From assembly GCA_040902885.1 (NCBI GenBank), contig JBBDWK010000044.1, positions 1 through 32,231 on the forward strand: a stretch of 32,231 nucleotides of DNA. Direction: 5' to 3'. Positions 18,002 to 24,207 of this stretch are shown here, in pieces (the stretch's first letter is position 1; every line of letters starts with the position of its first letter). A program made the translations under genes and the position numbers. A model generated the notes under the pieces. The model made no database searches, was not told the origin of the DNA, and worked only from the letters and a program-made list of their open reading frames with translations. Source of the DNA: JBBDWK01 sp040902885. Lineage in GTDB: Bacteria > Acidobacteriota > Terriglobia > Bryobacterales > Bryobacteraceae.

Positions 18002-18036
18002 GGCGAGCCCTTTCAAACGGGTTGAAAGGGCTCGTC
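18002..18036. repeat. Long near-perfect inverted repeat (hairpin)
   Basis: GAGCCCTTTCAA (18005-18016) and TTGAAAGGGCTC (18022-18033) are exact reverse complements around a 5-nt loop. The stem extends outward by C-G, G-T wobble and G-C pairs to 15 bp. It begins 11 nt after the stop of the PEP-CTERM gene (minus direction) and lies upstream of the heme dehydrogenase. No T-run follows on either strand, so it is not a standard intrinsic terminator; it may terminate weakly or protect the 3' end of the mRNA. Confidence 0.75.
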
Positions 18037-18047
18037 AAGGGAGGCCG

Positions 18048-19454
18048 TCAAACGCGCCGCCGCCGGAAGCGATGGACGGCAGCCAGGAGCAACACTCCCG
18101 CAGCGGCGAGGCCAAGGCTGCCGGGTTCCGGCACGGCCGGCGACGAAACGAAAACCGCGTCCATGCTGAGCAGGGAGGGAGACCCGGTGAAATCGAGGAA
18201 CGTGGGAAACGCAGTGGTGAAATCGGGGTCGGCGGAATCGATGAGAGGCGAGATTCCGGAGATGGTAAACGTGGGAACTCCTCCTCCCGGGAAACCCGTG
18301 AACAGGAAACTCGAACCCATTGCAAGGTCCGCGGCCACAACGCCAAACCCGGGTACGATGATATCCACCGGGCCGTACGGGAATGTAGCCGGAGGTAATC
18401 CAACCTCGGTGAAGAGAGATCCGGCATCGAGCGCGTAGACGAAGGAGTCCACGAATGGCGGATCGTACCAGCGGCGGGGAATTGGCTCCGGAAACTCAAA
18501 CGTTCCGGGGGCCGGGACAAACGGCAGAATCGGAACCGACGGAGTGATGCCCGGTTCCACTCCTCCCACGCCCCCGAAGGCGAACAGGAAGGTGGCGGGC
18601 GTGCCGGCGGTGGCGCCTCCCGGCCCCGAGTTCTGGCCCAGGGAGTAAAGATCCACCCCAAGTGCCGCCAAGGCCCCTAGCGCTCCACCTTCCGAGCCTG
18701 ACGAGCCATAGAAGATATTGAAGATCCGGGTGGCTCCCGGATCGAGCGTGCCAAATCCGAAGTCGAAAACCGACCCGTGGTCCGCCGGCCCCAAGTCGAT
18801 GAAATCGGTATTTATGCTCGCCGGCAGTATCGAGCCCCCGGGAAGGAGCGGATTCGAAGTTGCGAAGCCGTTATCGCTGGCGAATAATACGTTTCCACCG
18901 TTGGCCACCAGATTGGCGACCACACCCTGATGGGTCACGAACTCGCTGAATGGCGTGGGAGTAACGTCCCAGTCCATCACCCGGCGATATGTCAAATCGG
19001 TCAGCGGGTCGGGGCCGAAATTGGTGACCCTGACTTCGGCCTGGAACACGTCGGCCGCCAGCGAAGGGCCATAGCGGTGCTCCACCGTCACCGGAGCTCC
19101 CGTGAGGGAGGTGGTTGAAGTTGCGGTAGTCGAGGTGGAACCAAAAACGCCTCCGCCCACTCCTCCGTCGCCCGAAGACCGGTTCACAAAGCCGGAGGTT
19201 CGAGTCCCTCCCGGAAGAGTCACGGCCACGCCCCATCCTTCACAGGCACATCCCGGCGATATGGCGTCCCCGACTCCCGCCCTATACACACCATAAGTCA
19301 GAGGTCCCCCGGGCCCGTTCCCAAAGAAATTCAGATGCCCGTGGTCATTCACTCCAAGCGAGGTGTTGCCATTGGTGATAACGGCTCCCGCGAAGCCTGT
19401 AGACGGAATGAGTCCCAGCAGTAGCAGCGGTAGCGTTCGAATCATGCGTCTCAT
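18048..19454 (-). CDS. PEP-CTERM sorting-domain protein
   Basis: 468 aa. A signal peptide (RTLPLLLLGLIPSTGFAGA) opens the protein. The C-terminus from residue 441 is a classic PEP-CTERM tripartite tail: VPEPGSLGLAAAG, a hydrophobic helix, then HRFRRRRV. Such tails are recognised by exosortase, which processes the protein at the cell envelope. The body is Gly/Pro/Thr-rich, with beta-structured segments such as VEHRYGPSLAADVFQAEV and TYRRVMDWDVTPTPFSEFV, and has no recognised enzymatic motif. A strong GGAGG sits 5 nt before the ATG. A promoter (19490-19518) and an inverted repeat that overlaps its -35 lie upstream. No exosortase gene is in the window. Confidence 0.9.
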   Translation of the reverse strand: MRRMIRTLPLLLLGLIPSTGFAGAVITNGNTSLGVNDHGHLNFFGNGPGGPLTYGVYRAGVGDAISPGCACEGWGVAVTLPGGTRTSGFVNRSSGDGGVGGGVFGSTSTTATSTTSLTGAPVTVEHRYGPSLAADVFQAEVRVTNFGPDPLTDLTYRRVMDWDVTPTPFSEFVTHQGVVANLVANGGNVLFASDNGFATSNPLLPGGSILPASINTDFIDLGPADHGSVFDFGFGTLDPGATRIFNIFYGSSGSEGGALGALAALGVDLYSLGQNSGPGGATAGTPATFLFAFGGVGGVEPGITPSVPILPFVPAPGTFEFPEPIPRRWYDPPFVDSFVYALDAGSLFTEVGLPPATFPYGPVDIIVPGFGVVAADLAMGSSFLFTGFPGGGVPTFTISGISPLIDSADPDFTTAFPTFLDFTGSPSLLSMDAVFVSSPAVPEPGSLGLAAAGVLLLAAVHRFRRRRV

Positions 19455-19489
19455 TGTCTCCTCCGTAACGGTCGTGAAACGTTTCCAGC

Positions 19490-19518
19490 AGAATAGCAGC
19501 CCCTATCAGAACAGGCAA
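19490..19518 (-). promoter_or_regulatory. Promoter of the PEP-CTERM gene
   Basis: On the minus strand TTGCCT (19513-19518) is followed after 17 nt by TATTCT (19490-19495). A TG one base before the -10 makes it an extended -10. The predicted leader is about 30 nt and includes GGAGG before the ATG at 19454. Confidence 0.5.
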
Positions 19519-19536
19519 TGCTTATCTTTACCTGTT
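19510..19536. promoter_or_regulatory. Operator-like inverted repeat over the PEP-CTERM promoter
   Basis: AACAGG (19510-19515) and CCTGTT (19531-19536) are reverse complements separated by 15 nt. The first half overlaps the -35 box of the PEP-CTERM promoter, as a repressor site would. Two further small inverted repeats follow in the same divergent gap: TACTG/CAGTA (19551-19567) and AGTAAG/CTTACT (19564-19579). No regulator is identified. Confidence 0.35.
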
Positions 19537-19605
19537 AGTCAAAACGGACGTACTGCTTCACACAGTAAGGCATCTTACTTTTCTGTAGTAGCCGCATTTG
19601 AATGG

Positions 19606-19614
19606 TGGTAAGAT
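19606..19614 (+). promoter_or_regulatory. Extended -10 candidate 7 nt before the orphan membrane protein
   Basis: TGGTAAGAT is TGn followed by TAAGAT and ends 7 nt before the ATG at 19622. With no Shine-Dalgarno sequence in the gap, this suggests a leaderless transcript. Confidence 0.35.
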
Positions 19615-19621
19615 CGGCCCC

Positions 19622-20026
19622 ATGCACCAATCAAGCAAGGTATCGCGCTTCTTCTGGGTGGTAATCGCCCTATTGCTAGGCGGTTCGGTGTTGTTCTGGT
19701 TCAGAGGCCTGCGGCCGGGTCAGCAGGAGCCGTTTCCCACCAACTCCGGCTACTACGCATTCTTTTTGCAGAATAATCTCGTGGTGTACGCCAAGGCCGG
19801 GGATCTAGGCAAGCCCCAGATCCTCTTGAAGGATGTGTACTATGTAAGAACGAATGTGAATCCGCAAACTAAAGAAGTGTCAAGTAACGTAATAAAAAGA
19901 GGAAGCGAATGGCACGCTCCCGACCAGATGCTGGTGAATGCGAACAACGTCATCTTAATCGAGCCGGTCGACGAGCACTCGCGTGTGGCCAAGCTGATTC
20001 GAGGCAACGCGGAGCCAAGCAAATGA
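19622..20026 (+). CDS. Small single-pass membrane protein, unknown function
   Basis: 134 aa. A short cytoplasmic N-terminus is followed by one transmembrane helix (about 10-28, FFWVVIALLLGGSVLFWF) and then a soluble beta-rich domain. Recognisable segments are YYAFFLQNNLVVYAKAGDLG, LLKDVYYVRTNV, RGSEWHAPDQMLVNANNVI and a tail like HSRVAKLIRG. From memory this pattern (a 'DVYYV' strand, then 'G.E.H.P...M..N...I', then 'SKV...I') resembles small anchored proteins common in candidate-phyla-radiation genomes and some Proteobacteria; none has a known function that I can name. ATG at 19622 is favoured because an extended -10 ends 7 nt upstream. It ends 12 nt before the convergent PQQ-propeller stop. 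Confidence 0.75.
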   Translation: MHQSSKVSRFFWVVIALLLGGSVLFWFRGLRPGQQEPFPTNSGYYAFFLQNNLVVYAKAGDLGKPQILLKDVYYVRTNVNPQTKEVSSNVIKRGSEWHAPDQMLVNANNVILIEPVDEHSRVAKLIRGNAEPSK

Positions 20027-20038
20027 GATCGAGGCGCT

Positions 20039-21262
20039 CTACTTCGCCTTGATGTCGTAGCAGTACAGGTTATCCTGCTCGCGCAGGTACATCCTGCCGT
20101 TGGCGATCACCGGCGGCGTCCAGGTGTTGAACTCTCCGGGCGGAATCTGGAAGCGGGACTTCTCGCGGTAACCCTCCGGCGTCGCTTCTACCAGGCCCAT
20201 CACGCCGCGCTCGCTGTAACAGTACAAGTGCCCGTCGGCGTATGTCACGGAGCCCTTCCCCACGCTGCGGTCGCGCCAGGCAACCGCCCCGTCGGCGAAA
20301 TTCATGGCCGTGAGAACCGCGCTGGAAAAGCCGTACAGGTGATCCTTCACCAACACCGAACTGCTGTAGTGATTCTTCATCTCGCGGCTGAAATAAACCT
20401 CGGAGGCCCGCACGCCGCCGCCTTGCGCCGTTAGCTTCAACAGGGCGCAGCCGGTCCCGTAATCGGTAGAGACGAAGACGTGCCCGTTGCGGTGAATGGG
20501 CGTGGCGATGTTCGCGGTGCGGTTGGAGACCTTGTCGTATCTCCAGAGCAACTCGCCGTTCTTTGCGGCGAGGCCCACTGCCGCCTCGCCGGTGAGCACG
20601 GCCAGCACCGTGGAGCCGCCCATATTGAAAGCGATGGGAGACGAGTAGCCGGCTTCATCGCTCTGGGACTTCCAAACGGTTTTACCGTCCCGTTTGTTCA
20701 GCGCAACGATGGCCGCGCCCGGGCCGCCCGGCGTAACGATCAGGTGTTCGCCCAGCACCAGCGGCGACTCGCTCATGCCCCAGTTGATGACTTCGCCGCC
20801 GAATTGGCTGACGATATTGATCCCCCACACGCGCCTGCCCGTCGCCGTCTCCAGGCACACCAGCGAGCCGTCCGCGGCCAGAGCGAACAGCCGGTCGCCA
20901 TCCACGGTGGGCGTTCCGCGCGGCCCATGGCCGCGGCGTTCGCGGAACGAGGCGCCGGTCTCCACCTCCCACAATTTTTTGCCGGTGGCCGCGTCCAGCG
21001 CGAGCACGAACTCGCGATCCCCGCGCTGCCCCTGCGTGAACAGCCTGCCCTGCGCCACGGAGAACGCCGAAAAGCCTTCGCCCAAGCCGCCTGTCTTCCA
21101 CAACAGCTTCGGCCCTTCGGCAGGCCACGACTTCAGCAATCCGGTCTCAGGCGAAATGCCGTCGCGGTTCACGCCTCGCCACTGCGGCCAATCCTCGGCC
21201 AGCGCCGGAAACGGAAATACGGACAGCGCCAGGAACAGGCAGAACGTTCGCGTCGAGATCAC
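20039..21262 (-). CDS. Secreted PQQ-like beta-propeller repeat protein
   Basis: 407 aa from a GTG start. GTG is chosen because GGAGAGG lies 8 nt upstream and a signal peptide (STRTFCLFLALSVFPFPALA) begins at once; the open frame extends about 150 codons further upstream without such features and runs across the divergent gene. The mature protein opens with EDWPQWRGVNRDGISPETG, typical of PQQ-like propellers in Acidobacteriota and Planctomycetes. It has repeated blades with tryptophan-docking ends (ALDAATGKKLWEVETG, LETATGRRVWGINIV, ALNKRDGKTVWKSQS). These BamB/PQQ-dehydrogenase-like propellers may be structural or may bind a cofactor; no catalytic domain is present. It probably acts in the periplasm. 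Confidence 0.9.
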   Translation of the reverse strand: MISTRTFCLFLALSVFPFPALAEDWPQWRGVNRDGISPETGLLKSWPAEGPKLLWKTGGLGEGFSAFSVAQGRLFTQGQRGDREFVLALDAATGKKLWEVETGASFRERRGHGPRGTPTVDGDRLFALAADGSLVCLETATGRRVWGINIVSQFGGEVINWGMSESPLVLGEHLIVTPGGPGAAIVALNKRDGKTVWKSQSDEAGYSSPIAFNMGGSTVLAVLTGEAAVGLAAKNGELLWRYDKVSNRTANIATPIHRNGHVFVSTDYGTGCALLKLTAQGGGVRASEVYFSREMKNHYSSSVLVKDHLYGFSSAVLTAMNFADGAVAWRDRSVGKGSVTYADGHLYCYSERGVMGLVEATPEGYREKSRFQIPPGEFNTWTPPVIANGRMYLREQDNLYCYDIKAK

Positions 21263-21291
21263 AGGCTTTCCCTCTCCGCTATTACATCCTT

Positions 21292-21305
21292 CGGAACCCG
21301 TTCCG
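21292..21305. promoter_or_regulatory. Perfect palindrome between divergent genes
   Basis: CGGAAC and GTTCCG flank a CC centre, a 14-nt perfect inverted repeat in the 68-nt gap between the PQQ-propeller gene (minus) and the HExxH gene (plus). Its position suits a dimeric regulator that controls both, but no regulator is identified. Confidence 0.3.
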
Positions 21306-21315
21306 GTCAATAGCG

Positions 21316-21321
21316 TAGGAT
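21316..21321 (+). promoter_or_regulatory. -10 box candidate before the HExxH gene
   Basis: TAGGAT ends 9 nt before the ATG at 21331. No Shine-Dalgarno sequence lies between them. The same hexamer stands before cysS (8643-8648). Confidence 0.3.
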
Positions 21322-21330
21322 GGTGCGTGA

Positions 21331-21876
21331 ATGAAGTCTCCGCGACCGCGGCTTCCCGAGATGCCCGATATGCACGGGCAGCCCATCGCCATTCGGTTTC
21401 TTCCGTCGCTCTCCGCACACCGGGGAAAGTTACTCTCCAACCGCGGACAAGGCATGCAGATTCACGCGGGGAGCTTCGTTCACAGGAGGGAGATTGTCTT
21501 CGATGCAGCGCTTGCCAGCCATCCGGGCGAGTGGAACCGTATCTTCGTTCATGAATGTTTTCACTTTGTCTGGGTGCGTTTGGGCAATCGGAGGCGGAGG
21601 TCGTTCGAAGAAGCGATCGCCGGCGAGCTGCGGCGGAGGGCGCGCGGAGAACTGGGCTGGTCCGCGGAGTGGCGGAAGCGGGCGCTGAAGCAACAAGACG
21701 GGGTCGTACGCAGCCGCGCATGGCGGGAATACGTCTGTGAAAGCTTCTGCGATACCGCCGCGTGGCTGCTTGCCGAAGGCGGCCCGCACGAAGAGTTCAC
21801 CTTGGCCTCGAGGTTCCGCGAAGCGCGCAAACGCTGGTTCGAGGACGAGGGTCTCCACAAGCGAATCCGGGTATAA
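21331..21876 (+). CDS. Predicted HExxH zinc metalloprotein, uncharacterised
   Basis: 181 aa, without a signal peptide or transmembrane helix. The segment RIFVHECFHFVW holds a HExxH motif (H74, E75, H78) in a hydrophobic helix. A second helix about 60 residues later (YVCESFCDTAAWLL) supplies E137 with D141 in an ExxxD arrangement, as in gluzincins and reminiscent of the ImmA/IrrE pattern. This would complete a zinc site. Between them lies an Arg-rich, helical segment (RRRRSFEEAIAGELRRRA). The fold and substrate are unknown. It is followed 20 nt later by the TlpA-like gene; its TAA stop is embedded in a TATAAT hexamer. Protease activity is an inference from motif spacing. Confidence 0.75.
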   Translation: MKSPRPRLPEMPDMHGQPIAIRFLPSLSAHRGKLLSNRGQGMQIHAGSFVHRREIVFDAALASHPGEWNRIFVHECFHFVWVRLGNRRRRSFEEAIAGELRRRARGELGWSAEWRKRALKQQDGVVRSRAWREYVCESFCDTAAWLLAEGGPHEEFTLASRFREARKRWFEDEGLHKRIRV

Positions 21877-21877
21877 T
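21872..21877 (+). promoter_or_regulatory. Perfect -10 hexamer across the stop codon of the HExxH gene
   Basis: TATAAT occupies 21872-21877 and contains the TAA stop at 21874-21876. A transcript from here would start near 21884, just before the AAAAGGAG ribosome-binding site of the next gene. A matching -35 is not apparent. Confidence 0.3.
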
Positions 21878-21896
21878 AAAGCAAAAGGAGATCTCT

Positions 21897-21926
21897 GTGC
21901 GTTCACATCCTGTGCGTTCACATCTG
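21897..21926 (+). repeat. 15-nt tandem duplication at the start of the TlpA-like gene
   Basis: GTGCGTTCACATC is repeated twice with a 15-nt period (21897 and 21912), differing only in the last bases of each unit. It encodes MRSHP then VRSHL and creates two possible GTG starts. Only the first has the ribosome-binding site at the correct distance. Confidence 0.85.
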
Positions 21927-22517
21927 GCTCTTGCCGCTTGCGCGGCTCTGGTCGCGGCGACTATCGTCGTCTCAGGCTGCTCGGAGTCCTTGAGCGTGTT
22001 CCCAGGCTTCTCGGGCGAAGCCAGCAGGAAAGCAGCGCTGAAACCAGCCACCGAGCGGAAGGCGGCTTTCGACTTCGCATTGAAAGACGACCAGGGACGG
22101 ACCGTCAACTTGAGCGATTACCGGGGACGAGTGGTCCTGCTCGATTTCTGGGCCACCTGGTGCGGACCGTGCAAGATCGAGATTCCCTGGTTCAAGGAGT
22201 TTGAGCGAACGTACAAGGACCGCGGCTTCTCGGTAGTCGGAGTCTCCATGGACGAAGAGGGCTGGGACGCGGTGACGCCTTTCGCCAAGGCGGTCGGCAT
22301 CAATTACCGCATGCTGGTCGGCAACGACGACGTAGCCGACGCCTTCGGCGGGTTGGCCGCTCTCCCTACCACGTTTCTAATCGATCGCGAGGGAAAAATT
22401 GCAGCGATGCACGTCGGGCTGGCGAGCAAATCGGACTTTGAAGATGGCATTAAACAACTCCTGGACGCTCCTGGCGGCAGCCGCGCTGCTGCCGGTTCTC
22501 CTGCCGGCGCAAACTGA
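21897..22517 (+). CDS. TlpA-like thiol-disulfide oxidoreductase, predicted lipoprotein
   Basis: 206 aa from GTG, chosen because AAAAGGAG ends 6 nt upstream. The signal ends in a lipobox (VVSGC, lipidated Cys28), so the protein should be tethered to a membrane on the periplasmic side. The thioredoxin/AhpC-TSA domain (about 58-190) has the redox motif WCGPC (C89, C92) in LLDFWATWCGPCK, preceded by DDQGRTVNLSDYRGRVVLL, and the cis-proline in LPTTFLID. Members reduce cytochrome c apoproteins or other exported thiols. The GTG lies in a 15-nt tandem duplication that also supplies a second in-frame GTG at 21912. The 3' end overlaps the DsbD-alpha gene by 74 nt. Several CxxCH proteins in this window are possible clients, by inference. 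Confidence 0.92.
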   Translation: MRSHPVRSHLALAACAALVAATIVVSGCSESLSVFPGFSGEASRKAALKPATERKAAFDFALKDDQGRTVNLSDYRGRVVLLDFWATWCGPCKIEIPWFKEFERTYKDRGFSVVGVSMDEEGWDAVTPFAKAVGINYRMLVGNDDVADAFGGLAALPTTFLIDREGKIAAMHVGLASKSDFEDGIKQLLDAPGGSRAAAGSPAGAN

Positions 22518-22917
22518 CTATCTCACGGTCGCGAAGACCGCAAAGGTTGTGGTGAAGCCCAAGGCCACGGCAGAGGTAAAGATTCCCGTTCAGTTGCAGT
22601 CCGGCTTCCACGTGAACAGCAATACCCCGAGCGAGGAATATCTGATCCCGTTGCGCCTCACATGGGAAAAGAGCGCCGCGTTCGAAACCGTCGAGACGAT
22701 CTTTCCCGAGCCGCAAACGGAAAAGTACGAATTCTCTCCCAAGCCGCTGTCCGTCTTCACGGGCGATTTCGAAATCGTCGCGCGCGTGAAGGCACGGGAT
22801 TTGGCCTCCTCCGGCCCCGGCATTCTGCTAGGCAAGCTTCGTTACCAGGCTTGCAGCAAAACCGTGTGCTACCGCCCCAGAACTATCGAAGTTCGCTTGC
22901 CGTATCAGATTCAATAA
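22444..22917 (+). CDS. Free-standing DsbD N-terminal (alpha) domain protein, secreted
   Basis: 157 aa. A signal peptide (LLAAAALLPVLLPAQT) is followed by an Ig-like domain like the periplasmic alpha domain of DsbD. Family cues are the GFHVNSNTPSEEYLIPLRL segment and the redox pair C137/C142 in YQACSKTVCYRP, matching the YQxCxxxxCYxP pattern that shuttles electrons to periplasmic partners. Full-length DsbD has a membrane domain and a thioredoxin domain that are missing here; the TlpA-like lipoprotein immediately upstream may fill one of those roles. The ATG at 22444 lies inside the tlpA-like gene, giving a 74-nt overlap. An in-frame start at 22399 is possible but would spoil the signal peptide. 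Confidence 0.85.
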   Translation: MALNNSWTLLAAAALLPVLLPAQTDYLTVAKTAKVVVKPKATAEVKIPVQLQSGFHVNSNTPSEEYLIPLRLTWEKSAAFETVETIFPEPQTEKYEFSPKPLSVFTGDFEIVARVKARDLASSGPGILLGKLRYQACSKTVCYRPRTIEVRLPYQIQ

Positions 22918-22959
22918 AGTCGGGAGGGCCGCTTCCATCCGCGATAAACTGTTGTTAGG

Positions 22960-24207
22960 ATGGCAGTAAATACGGCGCCCCCGAAGGTTCCTTCGGTCAC
23001 GGAATTGGCTCAGAGCCGCGGAGTGCGCGAGAGTCTTCGGTGGTTCACCCGCGAAAAACAGTGGATTAACGAACAACACCTGCAGATCTGCCGCGTGCCC
23101 GCACCCACGTTTCTGGAAGGGCAGCGCGCCGAGTGGATGGCTGCCCAACTGCGCAGTTTCGGATGGGAAGCCACAATCGACTCCGCGGGGAACGTCGTCG
23201 CCGTCCCGCGTCCCAACCCTGAAGGCCCCTTCGTCGCCCTGACCGCCCACCTCGACACGGTGCTCGCCCCGCGCACGAAAGAGGACATCTTTTTCGATAA
23301 CGAGGGCAAGCTGCGCGGACCCGGCGTCTCCGATAATGGCGCGGGGCTGACCGCTTTGCTGGCCGTCGCGCGCGCGGTCAAGTCGGCTCCGGTTATAGAA
23401 GACTGCCACGCCGAGCTGATGCTGATCGCCAACGTCGGCGAGGAGGGCGAGGGCAATCTCAGCGGCATGCGGCACATCTGCCGCCAGTCGGCGCTCGGCC
23501 GCAGGATCGCCGCCTTTCTGGTCCTTGACGGCGCGAGCACGGATCACATCACCTGCCAGGCGCTCGGCAGCCGGCGCTTCGAAGTCGCCTTCTCCGGTCC
23601 CGGCGGGCACAGTTGGAGCGATTTCGGCTCCGGCAACCCCATCCACGCCCTGGCCCGCGCCATCGCGCTGTTTTCGGAAACGCGGCTCAACGGCAATCCG
23701 CGATCGTCTTTCAATTTCGGCCTCATCGAAGGCGGATCGAGCATCAACTCCATCCCGCCGGCGGCCCGCGCCAAGGTGGATATCCGCTCGGAGAGCAATG
23801 ACAAGATCGAAGAGCTGGTGGGCCTGTTGAGCGCCGCCGTCGAGCGCGCCCAGGAGATCGAAAACGAGCGCGCCACGGGCGGCAAAGTGGCGGCGCGCGT
23901 CAAGGAGATAGGCTCGCGTCCCGCGGGCAAGCTTGCGTCGGGGGCCTCCATTCTGTCTTATCTGCGCGCCGTGGATGCGCACCTCGGGCTGCGCTCGCAC
24001 GTGGATTGCGCCTCCACCGACGCCAACATTCCCCTCTCCATGGGCATCCCCGCGGTCTCGATCGGAGCGGGCGGGAACGGCGGAGGCGCGCACACCGCGC
24101 AGGAATGGTTTCAGTCCGAAGGGCGCGACCTCGGTCTGAAGCGCATCTTCCTTACGCTCTGCCTGTTGCTGCGCGACGCGGCCACCCCGAGCTACCTCCG
24201 TTCATGA
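22960..24207 (+). CDS. M20 family metallopeptidase (peptidase T/M20-like)
   Basis: 415 aa, cytoplasmic. Di-zinc aminopeptidase/carboxypeptidase features are visible in order: ALTAHLDTVL (metal His and catalytic Asp), DNGAGLTALLAVAR (bridging Asp), VGEEGEGNLSGM (catalytic Glu and metal Glu), VLDGAS (metal Asp), a dimerisation insert starting near FSGPGGHSWSDFG, and GNGGGAHTAQEWF (last metal His). It would hydrolyse small peptides or N-acyl amino acids. No clear ribosome-binding site is seen; the ATG follows TTAGG directly. It is separated by 42 nt from the DsbD-alpha gene, and its stop overlaps the next start in ATGA. Confidence 0.93.
   Translation: MAVNTAPPKVPSVTELAQSRGVRESLRWFTREKQWINEQHLQICRVPAPTFLEGQRAEWMAAQLRSFGWEATIDSAGNVVAVPRPNPEGPFVALTAHLDTVLAPRTKEDIFFDNEGKLRGPGVSDNGAGLTALLAVARAVKSAPVIEDCHAELMLIANVGEEGEGNLSGMRHICRQSALGRRIAAFLVLDGASTDHITCQALGSRRFEVAFSGPGGHSWSDFGSGNPIHALARAIALFSETRLNGNPRSSFNFGLIEGGSSINSIPPAARAKVDIRSESNDKIEELVGLLSAAVERAQEIENERATGGKVAARVKEIGSRPAGKLASGASILSYLRAVDAHLGLRSHVDCASTDANIPLSMGIPAVSIGAGGNGGGAHTAQEWFQSEGRDLGLKRIFLTLCLLLRDAATPSYLRS

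Noticed and set aside
21263..21721. N-terminal extension of the PQQ-propeller gene of about 150 codons.
   Set aside because: It crosses the divergent HExxH gene, lacks export features and precedes a perfect signal peptide with its own GTG and ribosome-binding site.
22951..22959. TGTTAGGAT as an extended -10 promoter of the M20 peptidase.
   Set aside because: It runs into the ATG itself, so it cannot start that mRNA upstream of the start codon; the match is probably fortuitous.
22828..24093. A 421-codon minus-strand frame opposite the M20 peptidase.
   Set aside because: It mirrors a peptidase with all metal ligands; no export signal, motif or ribosome-binding site supports it.
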